Positions 15,561 to 24,544 of a stretch of 64,000 bases of DNA are shown here, in pieces. Where the stretch lies: NCBI GenBank assembly GCA_016218815.1, contig JACRCX010000119.1, forward strand, positions 1-64,000. Direction: 5' to 3'. The first letter of the stretch is position 1, and each line of letters opens with the position of its first letter. Made by a program: the position numbers and the translations under genes. The notes below the pieces were generated by a model. That model saw nothing but the letters and a program-made list of their open reading frames with translations, did not search any database and had not been told where the DNA came from. Origin of the DNA: Deltaproteobacteria bacterium (GTDB lineage: Bacteria > Myxococcota_A > Polyangia > DRWM01 > JAAZOP01).

Positions 15561-17501
15561 ATGGACTTTCGGAGGGACATGGATCGAAGGGTCTTCCCCG
15601 CGGGGCGCTGCGCCGCGGGAGTCGCGTTGCTCGCGCTCGTCGCATGCGAGGTTCCCGTCTCCCGTCTCACCGGCGATCCGGACTCCGGGGCGACGGACGA
15701 TGGCAGGGATGCGGCGACCGACGACGACCGCGCGGATCCGCCGGACGGAGCGCTCGACACCGACGTCACTCCGCCGCCGCACGACCGCCCCGTGCCGGCT
15801 GTCGCCGGCTCCTCGCGCGCCACCGGCAGCCTGTGGGCTCACGCGGAGCGCACCACGCGGCGGCCGCTCTTCCGCTGGCACTCACCCGAGGATGATGGGG
15901 GCGGGCCCTGGCTGTACGAGATCCAAGTGGACGACTCGTGCGCCCCCGGCTCGGGATCCTCGTGTGTCTTTCCGAGCCCGGAGGCGCAGGCGAGCGGGAT
16001 CGCGGGGGCGTCATGGCAGCCGGCAGACGACCTTGCGGTCTCCGAGACGCCGCCGGTCGGTCGGAGCTACGGCTGGCGCGTCCGCGGCTGCCGCAGTTCT
16101 TCGTGCACAGCGTGGAGCCTTGTCGCCTTCGTCGGCGTCGGGCGTGTGGCGAAGGACTTCGACGGGGACGGCTACAGCGACGTCGCCGTGGGCGGTGATG
16201 GCAGAACCGCCGAGACGGCCATCGATCGCGCGGTCTACGTCTTCCGCGGCGGCGCGGCGGGCATCGAGCCGACCCCGTACGTGGTGCTGGAGAACCCGTT
16301 GCATCCGGGCATCTTCGACGCGTTCGCCTGGGACTTGGCGGCGGCGGGCGACGTGGATGCGGACGGATTCAGCGACCTTCTCGTTCCCGCGTACGGCCCC
16401 GATCGCGGCTATCTCGACCCACCGACCCTCGGCTGGGTCTACCTCTACCGCGGCGGACCCGGGGGGCTCCGGCCGGTCCCGGACGTCGTCCTCGCCGATC
16501 CGGGGGCCCAGCCGGGGTCGTTCTTCGGTATGTCGTCCAAGTCGGCCGGGGATCTGGACGCCGATGGCTACGACGACGTGGTGATCGGGGCCGGCCACGC
16601 GGACGGGGCCGTGGAAGGCGCGGGCAAGGTCTTCGTCTATCGCGGTGGGCCGATCGGTATCGAACCTGAGCCAACGACGATCTTGGAGAATCCGCCCGGC
16701 TCGCAGGGGGAGTTTGGGAACGTCGTCGCGGGGGCCGGCGACGTCGATGGCGACGGGTACGGTGATCTGGCGGCATCGACGATGGGAGTGCCCGGAGCCG
16801 ACTACGGCGAGGGAGCCGTTTACGTGTTCTACGGCTGTCCGGTCGGAGTCGAGACGACCGCTCTGACGGCGGTGCGGAACCCAAGGCTCAACTTGGGGTG
16901 GCTCTACGGCAACCTCGCGATCGAGGGGATGGGCGATATTGACGGCGACGGTTACGAGGATCTCGCGGTGGACGGCTTCCTGAACGACCTGGGCGCACCG
17001 GGCGACGCGGGAGTGTACTTGTACCGGGGCAGCCAGGCGGGGTTGGGGATCGAGCCGTACACGAGTCTGTTCAACCCTGACGGCCGGGTCAGCGCCATGA
17101 CGAGCTGCCGGCTGGCGGTGGACGACCTCGACGGGAACGGCCTCTCCGACCTGTTGGTCGCCCTTCCCCTCGGCCCGATAGGGTGGACCGGCTCGGGGAT
17201 CGTGTTCCTCTACTCTGCGGGTGTGGGGCGATTCCCGATTTCGCCGGGGCTGATCCTGTCCAGTCCGACGCCGGAGGATGCGGCCCATTTCGGCGAGGAC
17301 GTCGCAGCAGCCGGGGACGTCAACGGTGACGGCTATCCGGAGGTCGTCGTCGGGTGCGGGGACTGCGCCACTACCGCGTTGTCGCCGGGCGCGGCGGTCA
17401 TCTTCTTCGGGGGCGCGGAGGGGATCACCCCTTCTTCCTCGGCCGTGCTTGAGAACCCGATACCGCGACTCGACGCGGCATTCGGAATGTCCGTTGAGTG
17501 A
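15561..17501 (+). CDS. FG-GAP repeat lipoprotein (646 aa)
   Basis: Signal peptide ends LLALVAC; an Asp/Thr/Pro linker follows. An Ig-like N-terminal segment (LFRWHSPEDDGGGPWLYEIQ) precedes at least seven FG-GAP/VCBS-type repeats with calcium loops: DFDGDGYSDVAVG, DVDADGFSDLLVP, DLDADGYDDVVIG, DVDGDGYGDLAAS, DIDGDGYEDLAVD, DLDGNGLSDLLVA, DVNGDGYPEVVVG. These form an integrin-alpha-like beta-propeller on the cell surface, usually for adhesion or ligand binding. The start at ATG 15561 follows GGAAGG; ATG 15579 after CGGAGGGAC is the alternative. It stands alone, with no operon partner. Confidence 0.9.
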   Translation: MDFRRDMDRRVFPAGRCAAGVALLALVACEVPVSRLTGDPDSGATDDGRDAATDDDRADPPDGALDTDVTPPPHDRPVPAVAGSSRATGSLWAHAERTTRRPLFRWHSPEDDGGGPWLYEIQVDDSCAPGSGSSCVFPSPEAQASGIAGASWQPADDLAVSETPPVGRSYGWRVRGCRSSSCTAWSLVAFVGVGRVAKDFDGDGYSDVAVGGDGRTAETAIDRAVYVFRGGAAGIEPTPYVVLENPLHPGIFDAFAWDLAAAGDVDADGFSDLLVPAYGPDRGYLDPPTLGWVYLYRGGPGGLRPVPDVVLADPGAQPGSFFGMSSKSAGDLDADGYDDVVIGAGHADGAVEGAGKVFVYRGGPIGIEPEPTTILENPPGSQGEFGNVVAGAGDVDGDGYGDLAASTMGVPGADYGEGAVYVFYGCPVGVETTALTAVRNPRLNLGWLYGNLAIEGMGDIDGDGYEDLAVDGFLNDLGAPGDAGVYLYRGSQAGLGIEPYTSLFNPDGRVSAMTSCRLAVDDLDGNGLSDLLVALPLGPIGWTGSGIVFLYSAGVGRFPISPGLILSSPTPEDAAHFGEDVAAAGDVNGDGYPEVVVGCGDCATTALSPGAAVIFFGGAEGITPSSSAVLENPIPRLDAAFGMSVE

Positions 17502-17817
17502 CCGGCCGATGGATGGGGGGGCCTCCACGTCCCGCCCGGCACCGAAGACGAACGAGGCTACCCCAACGACCACGTTCGGGGGAGGGGGAAGGCCGCGCTG
17601 CGAACTCCAGGGAGGGGGCGTACGCTCGTCCAAGCGCCCCGACCCATGGAACCCCAGCCCTTCGAGTCGGGCGGACGGGGCGTGGCGCGTTGGCCCCGCG
17701 GGAGCGAACGGACGCAACATTATCGCGAGGGAATCGGATCAGGGCGATGGGTCGACGGCGGGGACGATGACGTAGAGTTGCCGTTCGTCGACCCGCGCGT
17801 CGGTCGTACCAGCACTC
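17502..17817. other. 316-bp gap, nothing recognised
   Basis: Lies between the FG-GAP gene and the convergent Uma2 gene. I see no gene, promoter or clear hairpin in it. Confidence 0.5.
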
Positions 17818-18405
17818 CTACGTCGCCGGGCGCTCCACCCGGTCCCACAGCAGACCCAGATCGATCTCGATGGCGTCGAACGGCTCGGCCCGGACCGTCG
17901 TCGCGCCGCGCCAGACGGCGACGAGGCGGTAGGTGGCGCCGTCGAGCCGCAGCACCTCGAGCGTGCGCAGCAACGGGTCGAGCAACCAGACGTGCCGGAC
18001 GTGCTCGCGGCCGTAGATGGGGAGCTTCTCCGCACGGTCGATGTCCTCGGTGGACTCGGACAGCACTTCGCAGGCCCAGTCAAGCGGCAACGTGACGCAG
18101 GCGGCTCGCGGAACCGTGGGCATTCGCTCCTCGCGCCATCCGGCCAGATCCGGCACCAGGACGTCCGGTTCCGGGCCGAGATGGAGTTCCGGCTCGTCGA
18201 GGATGACCCATCCGCCGGGGCCCCCGCGACCGCGCATGAAAGGAGGGCCGAGCTCCATGCCCAGCGCGGACGAGGCCAGCGCGTGCGGGAGGGCGGGTCG
18301 CGGATGCAGATGGAGTACGCCCCCGACGACCTCGGCGACCATGTTCGGCGGTGCGTCCAGGACGTCCTGATAGGTCGCGCGCTTGGGGGCAACCCGAACC
18401 GCCAT
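17818..18405 (-). CDS. Uma2 family (DUF820) endonuclease-fold protein, copy 1
   Basis: 195 aa. Uma2 hallmarks: YQDVLDAPPNMVAEVVGGVLHLHPRP (N-terminal acidic site region), PDVLVPDLAGW, and CEVLSESTEDIDRAEKLPIYGREHVRHVWLLDP. These give the PD-(D/E)XK-like fold of a putative restriction-type nuclease; the function of the family is not established. About 93 percent of the DNA is shared with the second copy at 26009-26596, without indels. No ribosome binding site is visible. TGCTAGGTT, an extended -10-like motif, lies seven bases before the ATG, so a leaderless mRNA is likely. Cys/Leu differences between the copies lie away from the motifs. Confidence 0.87.
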   Translation of the reverse strand: MAVRVAPKRATYQDVLDAPPNMVAEVVGGVLHLHPRPALPHALASSALGMELGPPFMRGRGGPGGWVILDEPELHLGPEPDVLVPDLAGWREERMPTVPRAACVTLPLDWACEVLSESTEDIDRAEKLPIYGREHVRHVWLLDPLLRTLEVLRLDGATYRLVAVWRGATTVRAEPFDAIEIDLGLLWDRVERPAT

Positions 18406-18421
18406 CGGTTTCAACCTAGCA
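18406..18421 (-). promoter_or_regulatory. Extended -10-like element, leaderless start of Uma2 copy 1
   Basis: Reading the minus strand: TGCTAGGTT then GAAACCG then ATG. TGn plus TAnnnT seven bases before the start codon, with no Shine-Dalgarno, is the pattern of leaderless promoters. Confidence 0.4.
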
Positions 18422-18532
18422 CGCGTCGCGGGCGGTCGACCATCCGACCGCCCGCGACGTCCGCAACTGCCGCCGCCTCGAAGGCCTCGCCGGACGCGAC
18501 GAACGGTCCGCCCCCACGCAACGTGCGCCCGC

Positions 18533-20410
18533 CTACTCCATCCTCTCCAGCAGCGCGCCCGTCTCTCCCGCGACCCAGACCCCGACCCCAGGGATCTCCC
18601 AGAGCGCACGAAGGTGGGTCTCCGTGGTCACCGCCGTGCTCGTCCAGAGCCCTCCGCGGCGCAGATGGATCCGACCCGGATCCTCGAGGATCCAGACGTC
18701 GCCCGCGGCGTTCGCCCGCACCGCCAGCGCCGGCCGATCCAGTGCCAGCGCGACCGGTGACCACGAGGCGCCGTCCCAGTGCAGCACCACCGGCGGATAC
18801 CCCCCGACGGCCCACGCGTCGGTCGTGGAGACGCCCCACACGTCCAAGAGGTCGGCCTCCGTTCCGGAGGCGACCGCGGCGACGGTCGCGCCGTCCCAGT
18901 GCAGCACCGTTCCACCGTGCCCGACGAACCACACGTCGTTCGCGGTGCTGCCCCACACCCCGTTCAGAACGCGGAACCCTTCGGGCGCGGCGACGGTGCG
19001 CCACCCGGAACCGTTCCAGCGGGCGATGCCCATCGCGGCGCCCGCCACCCAGACGTCGCTCGGCGAGGTCCCCCAGATGTCGTACCAGGCCCGGTACTCG
19101 GTGTCGAAGTTACGCTCGTTCCACCGGGTGCCGTCCCACTGCCGGATCGTGCCGGCCTCGCCGACGACCCAGACGTCCTCCGGTCCGGAGCCCCAGATTG
19201 CCGAGAGACGCCCCCCACCGCCGCCGCCCGGGTGGAATTCCCAGGTATCCACGATGTCCCCACGCCGGCGCAGCACCTCTCCCTCCTCGCCCGCGAGCCA
19301 CAGGTCTTCCGCCCCGCTTGCCCAACCGTCGGCGATCCCCTGCTCCGTGAGGGCCGACGTGGTTCGCCGCCACCGGCGTCCGTCCCAGTGGAACGCGGCG
19401 CCCCCCTGTCCGGCGAGCCAGACGTCGTCGTCGCCAGTCCCGCCGACATCGCGCAGGTTCGCCGTCGTGTCCACCGACGCCTCGGCCCAACGCGCGCCGT
19501 TCCACTGTCCGGCCAGCCCGCCCCAGCAGGCCAACCAGACGCTCGCCGGCCCCGTTCCCCACACTCCGGCGCACGAACCGAAGGTGACATCGGGCACCAG
19601 ATTCGCCCAGGAGTCCCCGTTCCAACGCAGGACCTGTGAGCCCGCCGCAATGACCTCGCTGGACGACCGCGCCCACACGTCGAGGAACTGGATCCGCACG
19701 TCCGTCGGCACGAACGACCACCGCTCGCCGTCCCAGTGCACCGTGGCCCCCTCCTCCCCCACGGCCCACGCGTCGTCCGGGGCGACAATCCAGGCGCCGG
19801 AAACGGCCTCCAGGACGGCCGTCGGCACGATCGACCACGACGAGCCGTCGTCGTGCGCGAACGTTCCATCCTCGCCCACCGCCCACACGTCCTGTGCGGA
19901 CGACCCGTGGACCGCCAGCAGCGCCGCGCGGGTCCCGGACGCCTCGCTGGTCCACGCCACGCCGTCGCATCGCAGGATCGTCCCCTTCTCCCCGACCGCC
20001 CACGTCTCCCCCGTCGGCGCCGTCCACACCGCCCGCAGGGTCGTCCCGTCCGGCTGTCTCGCGACGCTGCCGCCGTCGCCGTCCCAGCGCAGTACGGTCC
20101 CCATCTCGCCGACCATCCATGCCTTGCCGCGAGCGTCGGCCCAGACGCCGTTCAGGGCGTATCCGGCGGGGCGGGGGTGAAGCCAGCACCAGCGCGCGTC
20201 GTCCGCGGTCCCGTCGCCGTTTTCGTCGGCGCCAACGCAGATCTCCTCGGCCGCCGGCGTGAACGCCGTATCGGAGAATCCGTCCCCGCCCGTCACCCCG
20301 TCGCCCGCCATGTCCGCGTCGTCGGTCGTGCCGCCGGCGGCGCCCGAGCACCCGGACGCGGCGGCGAGCGTCCAGAGGGCGAGCAGTCGCGCCCGTAGTC
20401 CGCCGCACAC
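18533..20410 (-). CDS. Beta-propeller-like repeat lipoprotein (625 aa)
   Basis: GTG start eight bases after GGAGG. The signal peptide ends AAASGC. After an Asp/Thr linker the protein is built of about a dozen repeats of roughly 40 residues with the core DVWAVGxxGTxxHWDGxxW, for example AQDVWAVGEDGTFAHDDGSSW, split by short variable loops. The pattern predicts four-stranded blades, as in Kelch or WD-type propellers, facing the outside of the cell. It is probably a binding protein; no catalytic residue is evident. It lies 35 bases downstream of the radical SAM/lipoprotein frame and is likely co-transcribed with it. Confidence 0.85.
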   Translation of the reverse strand: MCGGLRARLLALWTLAAASGCSGAAGGTTDDADMAGDGVTGGDGFSDTAFTPAAEEICVGADENGDGTADDARWCWLHPRPAGYALNGVWADARGKAWMVGEMGTVLRWDGDGGSVARQPDGTTLRAVWTAPTGETWAVGEKGTILRCDGVAWTSEASGTRAALLAVHGSSAQDVWAVGEDGTFAHDDGSSWSIVPTAVLEAVSGAWIVAPDDAWAVGEEGATVHWDGERWSFVPTDVRIQFLDVWARSSSEVIAAGSQVLRWNGDSWANLVPDVTFGSCAGVWGTGPASVWLACWGGLAGQWNGARWAEASVDTTANLRDVGGTGDDDVWLAGQGGAAFHWDGRRWRRTTSALTEQGIADGWASGAEDLWLAGEEGEVLRRRGDIVDTWEFHPGGGGGGRLSAIWGSGPEDVWVVGEAGTIRQWDGTRWNERNFDTEYRAWYDIWGTSPSDVWVAGAAMGIARWNGSGWRTVAAPEGFRVLNGVWGSTANDVWFVGHGGTVLHWDGATVAAVASGTEADLLDVWGVSTTDAWAVGGYPPVVLHWDGASWSPVALALDRPALAVRANAAGDVWILEDPGRIHLRRGGLWTSTAVTTETHLRALWEIPGVGVWVAGETGALLERME

Positions 20411-20445
20411 GGTTCGTTCCTCCACCGTCCGCTCCTCCGTGTCCT

Positions 20446-21168
20446 CTAGTCGAAGATCGGGGGCTCGGTACAGATGTCCGTCCCCGCCAGACACGGGAAC
20501 TCCAGCCCGACCAGCGCCGCTCTCAGGCAGTCGAGCAGTTCGCCGCCCGGATCGCACCATCCTCCCCCGTCCTCCACATCGACGACGACGCCGCTCGTGT
20601 CCACCCGGACCCTCACGGATTCCCAGCACCCCGCCGCGAGCGAGTCGGGACAGCTCGCCATCGCGGCGTCCTCGATCGCCTCGATTTCCGTCCTGTCTCC
20701 CCCGTCGATCGCGACCTCGGCGTACCGCAGGCAGTCCGACTCGAGATCCGCGAGCGAAGCGGCGAACGCATTCGCCTCCGCCCGCAGGCGTTCCTCGTGC
20801 TCCCCCCAGCAGTAGCCGATGGTCCCGCCCCACTCCGGCACCGTCCGGCTCGTCCAATCGAGAATCCGCCGGACCTGGACGTGCGACGACCAACTCGGGA
20901 ACGACACGTCCAGCGTCGCACACGGGTTCGACTCGGCCGCGCGACGGCGTAGTTCCGCCTCCATCGCCGCGCGCGCCTCATCCGGGCAGGGAACCTCCGC
21001 GGCTGCGTCGCCCGCGTCGCGAGTCTCGCGCGCGCCGTCCGGTGCGCCGTCGGCCCCGGTCGCGTCGGCGCCGTCGGCGTCGCCCTGGAGCAGGGTCGCG
21101 CCTCCGGAGCAGCCGGTCGCCGCGCCCGCCAGACAGAAGCTCAGCAGGCAGGCCGAGGCCGTGCGCAT
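20446..21168 (-). other. Lipoprotein portion with its own possible start
   Basis: From ATG 21168 the product would be a 240-aa lipoprotein: lipobox ATGC, an Asp/Ala linker, then about ten cysteines in CPDEARAAMEAE ... GYCWGEH ... CTEPPIFD. Only a weak GGGCGGAT lies upstream. The preceding codons read ATC TAC GCG CCG, where one base change in TAC would give a stop, so loss of an original stop is plausible. Confidence 0.55.
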
Positions 21169-22797
21169 CGGCGCGTAGATCCGCCCGGGGCGGGGGATCC
21201 GTCCGAGCAGTTCGGCCGTCGCCGCGTCCGCGATGCGCCGCAGCCGTTCGACCTCGACGGCCGAGACCCGCACCAGCTCTCCCGCTTCCGCGGCGGTGCC
21301 GCCGCGACAGGCCAGCCGCAGCGCCTCGCGCAGGCCGGCGACGCGGAGCGCGTTGGCCGCCGCGCCGATCCGGCGGACGCGCTCGCGCAAGTCGTCGGCC
21401 GCTGCCTCGGGATGGAGCACGTGCGCCAGCACCAGCGCCAGGGCCGCGTCGTGGAGGCGGAAGGAGAGGCTATAGTCGCGCCACGCGTCGCTGCGCAGGC
21501 GGTGCAGCAGCGCGGCGAAGCGCTCGATGGCCGGGTCCGCATGGCGGTAGCCCCAGCGCAGCGGGTTTCCCCGCAGTCGACCTTCCGCCGCCATCCGTTC
21601 GTGGAGCCGAGTGCCGTGGTACACCCGCATCTCCATCGGCTCGAAGGTCCCCCGCCGGACTTCGCCCAACCAGTCGAGCGCCGTGCCGACCGTGGCGGGG
21701 GTGGAGTACGGATGCACGAGGAGCAGATTGGAAATGGTCGCGACGCCGAGCCGCTCCAGCTCGCCGACCATCGCCAGGGAGTGTGCGGGGTCGCCGCCGC
21801 GGCCGAACGCCGCCAGCTCCTCGCGCGACGCCAGCTCGACGCCGACGAACGCGCGGACCAGGCCCACCTCCCGGAACGTCCGCGCGACCGCGGGCGTGAG
21901 CAAGTCGGCGCGCAGGACCGCCCCGATCCCGCGGGCACCGACCTCGCGCCGCTCCAGCTCCCGCTGCCACCGTGCCAGCCAGTCCAGCGCCTCGGCCTCG
22001 CTCCAAGGCAGCAGGTGCTCGTCGACGAAGTAGAAGTAGCGCACCCCGCGCCCGTGCCACAGCTCGGCCATCTCGTCGCAGAGCGCCTCCAACTCGCGCC
22101 TGCGGACGCCGCCGACGCCCGCCGCGCGCAGCTCGTCTTCGGCCCGACCGGCCCGCCGTCCCTCCTCGCGTTCGAGGTCCTGGAGCGCGGCCGGGCCGCA
22201 GTACGCGCATCGGCCCGGGCAACCGCGGGTCGCCGCGATGTGCACGAGCGGGTGGCCGAGGATCTCCGGCAGGTCAACGCGTTCGGGTACCAGCTCCAAG
22301 GGCCGGGGGTCCAGGACGGGAGCCGGCGCGCCGTCGCCCGACCGCGTGGTGATGCCGGGAATTCCCTCCGCGTCGTCGCCGCCGGCCGCGAGCCGCGCCG
22401 CCAGCGCGCACAACGGCACCTCGCCGGCGAACCGGACGACGCTGTCCAGCCACGGGAATCGTCCCAGGAGCCACGACCGCGCGGCCGTGGCAAAGCCTCC
22501 GCCCGCGGTGACATGGCCGCGGTAGCCGCGGCGGCGCAGCAGCTCGCCCAGGCCCAGGGCGAGGAACGCCGAGCCTCCGTCCGGGAGCGACAGGCCGACC
22601 AGCTTCGGGTTCGTCTCCAGGATCCGTGTCGCGATGCCCGCGAGATCCGCGGCCGAGTTGAGTGTCGCCGCCTCGCCCCGCCGGCCGTCCTTTCGCAGCG
22701 CCGCCAGGAGGTAGCCCAGGCCGAGATTCTCCGCGTCGGGCAGGCGTCGCCCGACCAGCACCACGTCCGCCGCCGTGGATCCCGGACCGACCGCCAT
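20446..22797 (-). CDS. B12-type radical SAM protein fused in frame to a lipoprotein (783 aa)
   Basis: Residues 1-150 have a cobalamin-binding-like Rossmann segment (ILETNPKLVGLSLPDGGSAFLALGLGELL). The radical SAM motif follows at TRGC193-PGRC197-AYC200-GP (CxxxCxxC), then FYFVDEHLLPW and FVGVELASREELAAFGRG as in MiaB/B12-radical SAM methyltransferase-like enzymes. At residue 544 the frame runs without a stop into MRTASACLLSFCLAGAATGC, a perfect lipoprotein signal, plus 220 Cys-rich residues. A cytoplasmic enzyme carrying an internal export signal is odd: either the stop was lost, or translation restarts at ATG 21168. Start at 22797 follows GGGAGGACGG. The substrate is unknown. Confidence 0.8.
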   Translation of the reverse strand: MAVGPGSTAADVVLVGRRLPDAENLGLGYLLAALRKDGRRGEAATLNSAADLAGIATRILETNPKLVGLSLPDGGSAFLALGLGELLRRRGYRGHVTAGGGFATAARSWLLGRFPWLDSVVRFAGEVPLCALAARLAAGGDDAEGIPGITTRSGDGAPAPVLDPRPLELVPERVDLPEILGHPLVHIAATRGCPGRCAYCGPAALQDLEREEGRRAGRAEDELRAAGVGGVRRRELEALCDEMAELWHGRGVRYFYFVDEHLLPWSEAEALDWLARWQRELERREVGARGIGAVLRADLLTPAVARTFREVGLVRAFVGVELASREELAAFGRGGDPAHSLAMVGELERLGVATISNLLLVHPYSTPATVGTALDWLGEVRRGTFEPMEMRVYHGTRLHERMAAEGRLRGNPLRWGYRHADPAIERFAALLHRLRSDAWRDYSLSFRLHDAALALVLAHVLHPEAAADDLRERVRRIGAAANALRVAGLREALRLACRGGTAAEAGELVRVSAVEVERLRRIADAATAELLGRIPRPGRIYAPMRTASACLLSFCLAGAATGCSGGATLLQGDADGADATGADGAPDGARETRDAGDAAAEVPCPDEARAAMEAELRRRAAESNPCATLDVSFPSWSSHVQVRRILDWTSRTVPEWGGTIGYCWGEHEERLRAEANAFAASLADLESDCLRYAEVAIDGGDRTEIEAIEDAAMASCPDSLAAGCWESVRVRVDTSGVVVDVEDGGGWCDPGGELLDCLRAALVGLEFPCLAGTDICTEPPIFD

Positions 22798-23365
22798 ATC
22801 CGTCCTCCCGCCCCGGAACATGCCCGGCGCCCTATCCGCGCCGAACTCCTCTCGCCGTATCGCTTCCCGAACCGGGGCTCCCGACTGAACTCTGGGCCGC
22901 GCCCGCCTGCCCGTCAAGCCGGACTTCCGACAGGACCTCGCCGTAGTCGTCGCCGCGGCGCGGGGCCGGCGGCCCCGCTTCGGGCGCGCCGGATTTCGCG
23001 CCAAGAGCGCAAAGGGCCGCCAAGGGCGCAAAGGGAGGGCGATCCTGGGTTCCGCCGAGCGGACGGCCTGTCGGCCGGGGCAGGTCCAGCTCAGTGCTGG
23101 TGCGGATCTCCCGCGTCTCCAGGCGGCCGTGGGCCTTGTCCGTCGTCTGGTGCATCGGAGGGGGAAACTCCAAATGGAGGTCGTGGATATCGTCGCGGCG
23201 CGCCGGTGCTGGGCGAGACGGGCAACTTTGCGCGGATGAGGCGGACTCTGCGCGGCCTTGCGGCGACCTGGATCGAGTGGCGGGGCCCGATGTCGAGAGT
23301 CGACCGTCGACCGTCGACCGTCGACAGTTCGTTCGCTTGCCGCGAAGGAACCCGAAGGTCGTGGA
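22798..23365. other. 568-bp intergenic region holding two repeats
   Basis: Upstream region of the radical SAM gene. Holds a GCAAAGG-type repeat (22990-23035) and composite repeat B (from 23292). No frame carries a recognisable product; the radical SAM promoter should lie here but I cannot place it. Confidence 0.5.
22990..23035. repeat. GCCAAGG/GCAAAGG-type short repeat, copy 2
   Basis: Units CGCGCCAAG, AGCGCAAAGG, GCCGCCAAGG, GCGCAAAGG; related to the array at 376-424. Confidence 0.65.
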
Positions 23366-23369
23366 TCAG
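23292..23369. repeat. Composite repeat B: GTCGACC heptamers plus hairpin
   Basis: Five heptamers (GTCGAGA, three GTCGACC, GTCGACA) at 23292-23326, hairpin TTCGC-TTGCC-GCGAA, then GAAGGTCGTGGATCAG. The stop codon of the ATPase gene lies in the terminal GGATCAG, as in copy A. Confidence 0.85.
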
Positions 23370-24055
23370 GGCGTGGTCGGCGGTTGCTTGCCGCCCGCGG
23401 TCAGGGTGACCAGCTCCTCGTCGAAGTGTGCGAAGGGCACGAAGCGGACCTCGAGTCCCCCGACTCGCCGGGTCGAGGGTTCGGCCAGGTCGAGGCACAC
23501 GACGAGGTTCGGGCCTTCCGGGTGCCGGCCGCGGAAGGCGCGCAGTCCGGAGGAGTCGAACGCCGTGGAGCGGCTCTTGGCTTCGATGGCGACCGGCTTG
23601 GCGCCGCGCATCGGCCGAACGACGAAATCCACCTCATGCCGCTGCTTGTCGCGCCAGTAGAAGATCCGTTCGGGGGGCAGGTGAGCGAACAGCTCGTTGA
23701 GGACGAGATGCTCCAGGAGGTGGCCGCCGTCCTCCGCGCGCAACGAAGTCCATTCGCGGAAGTAGCAGACGAACCCGGTGTCGAAAGCGTAGACCTTGGG
23801 TTGCGACTTGATTTCCGCCTGGCTAGCGCCGGCATACGGACGGAGCACCGTGGCCGTCAACGTCGTCGACAGGATCTCGAGGTAGTTGACGATCGTCTGG
23901 CGCGAGACCTCGCACGCAGCGGCGAAGGGCGTCGCCTCGAACAGCTCCCCGCTTTGGCGCAGCAGCAGCTCCATGAACTTGAGGAACGCGGCCTTGCGCT
24001 CCACGGCGAACAGCTCCTGGAGGTCCTTGGCCCAGAAGGAGTCGATCCATTCGCG
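23292..24055. repeat. Duplicated 764-bp segment, copy B
   Basis: Partner of 13792-14555. This copy continues into a complete ATPase gene, so it is likely the source and the other the truncated derivative. Confidence 0.85.
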
Positions 24056-24544
24056 GTACGCGGCATCGTCCAGCCCTTCCCCGAGGAGGAACGGAGGCAG
24101 TCCGCCGTGGAGCATGCGTGCGTCGAGAGACGGCCGGCCGAAGTCCCGCAGATCGGCCAGCACCGCGGGCAGGAGCCAGAGGGTGTTCTTGCGACCGGTC
24201 AGCGTGTCGCGGAACTTGCGGCGTGCGGCGAGCGTCGAGGAGCCGGTGGCGATGACTTTGACCTGCGGGAAGTGGTCGGCCGCGATCTTCAGCACCTCGG
24301 ACGGGTTGAGCAGGCGGTGGATCTCGTCCAGCACGATCGTGGCGTGGCCGACGCCGCGGAGGAACAGCTCGGGGTCCTCGAGCGCACGGCGTACCCGCGG
24401 CAGCTCGCAGTCGAAGACCTGCGCGCCTTCGAGCGAGTGGCAGAGCGTCGTCTTGCCCGAGCGGCGCACGCCCGCCAGCCACAGGACGTTCCGCCGTTCC
24501 AGCAACCGCGCGATCCGTCCCTTCCAGAAGTGCCGCTCGAACAT
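23366..24544 (-). CDS. P-loop ATPase with DUF4143 nuclease-like C-terminus (392 aa)
   Basis: Walker A GVRRSGKTT (25-33), Walker B ATIVLDEIHRL (69-79), sensor-like VIATGSS, then the DUF4143 domain with a winged-helix segment (VSRQTIVNYLEIL) and a PD-(D/E)XK-like core DKQRHEVDFVVRP ... AIEAKSR. This is a large, widespread family of unproven role, often in variable genome islands. ATG 24544 was chosen because it matches the family start. No Shine-Dalgarno is present, but TACTAT lies six bases before the ATG and a 9-bp palindrome abuts it, suggesting a leaderless, repressor-controlled transcript. The 3' half is duplicated at 13866-14555. Confidence 0.87.
   Translation of the reverse strand: MFERHFWKGRIARLLERRNVLWLAGVRRSGKTTLCHSLEGAQVFDCELPRVRRALEDPELFLRGVGHATIVLDEIHRLLNPSEVLKIAADHFPQVKVIATGSSTLAARRKFRDTLTGRKNTLWLLPAVLADLRDFGRPSLDARMLHGGLPPFLLGEGLDDAAYREWIDSFWAKDLQELFAVERKAAFLKFMELLLRQSGELFEATPFAAACEVSRQTIVNYLEILSTTLTATVLRPYAGASQAEIKSQPKVYAFDTGFVCYFREWTSLRAEDGGHLLEHLVLNELFAHLPPERIFYWRDKQRHEVDFVVRPMRGAKPVAIEAKSRSTAFDSSGLRAFRGRHPEGPNLVVCLDLAEPSTRRVGGLEVRFVPFAHFDEELVTLTAGGKQPPTTP

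Larger units (their letters stand above)
17817..18427. repeat. Gene-precise duplication, Uma2 copy 1
   Basis: Matches 26008-26618 at a constant offset of 8191. Homology starts at the stop codon and ends about 22 bases upstream of the ATG, so the unit is the gene plus its -10 element and nothing else. Confidence 0.8.
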
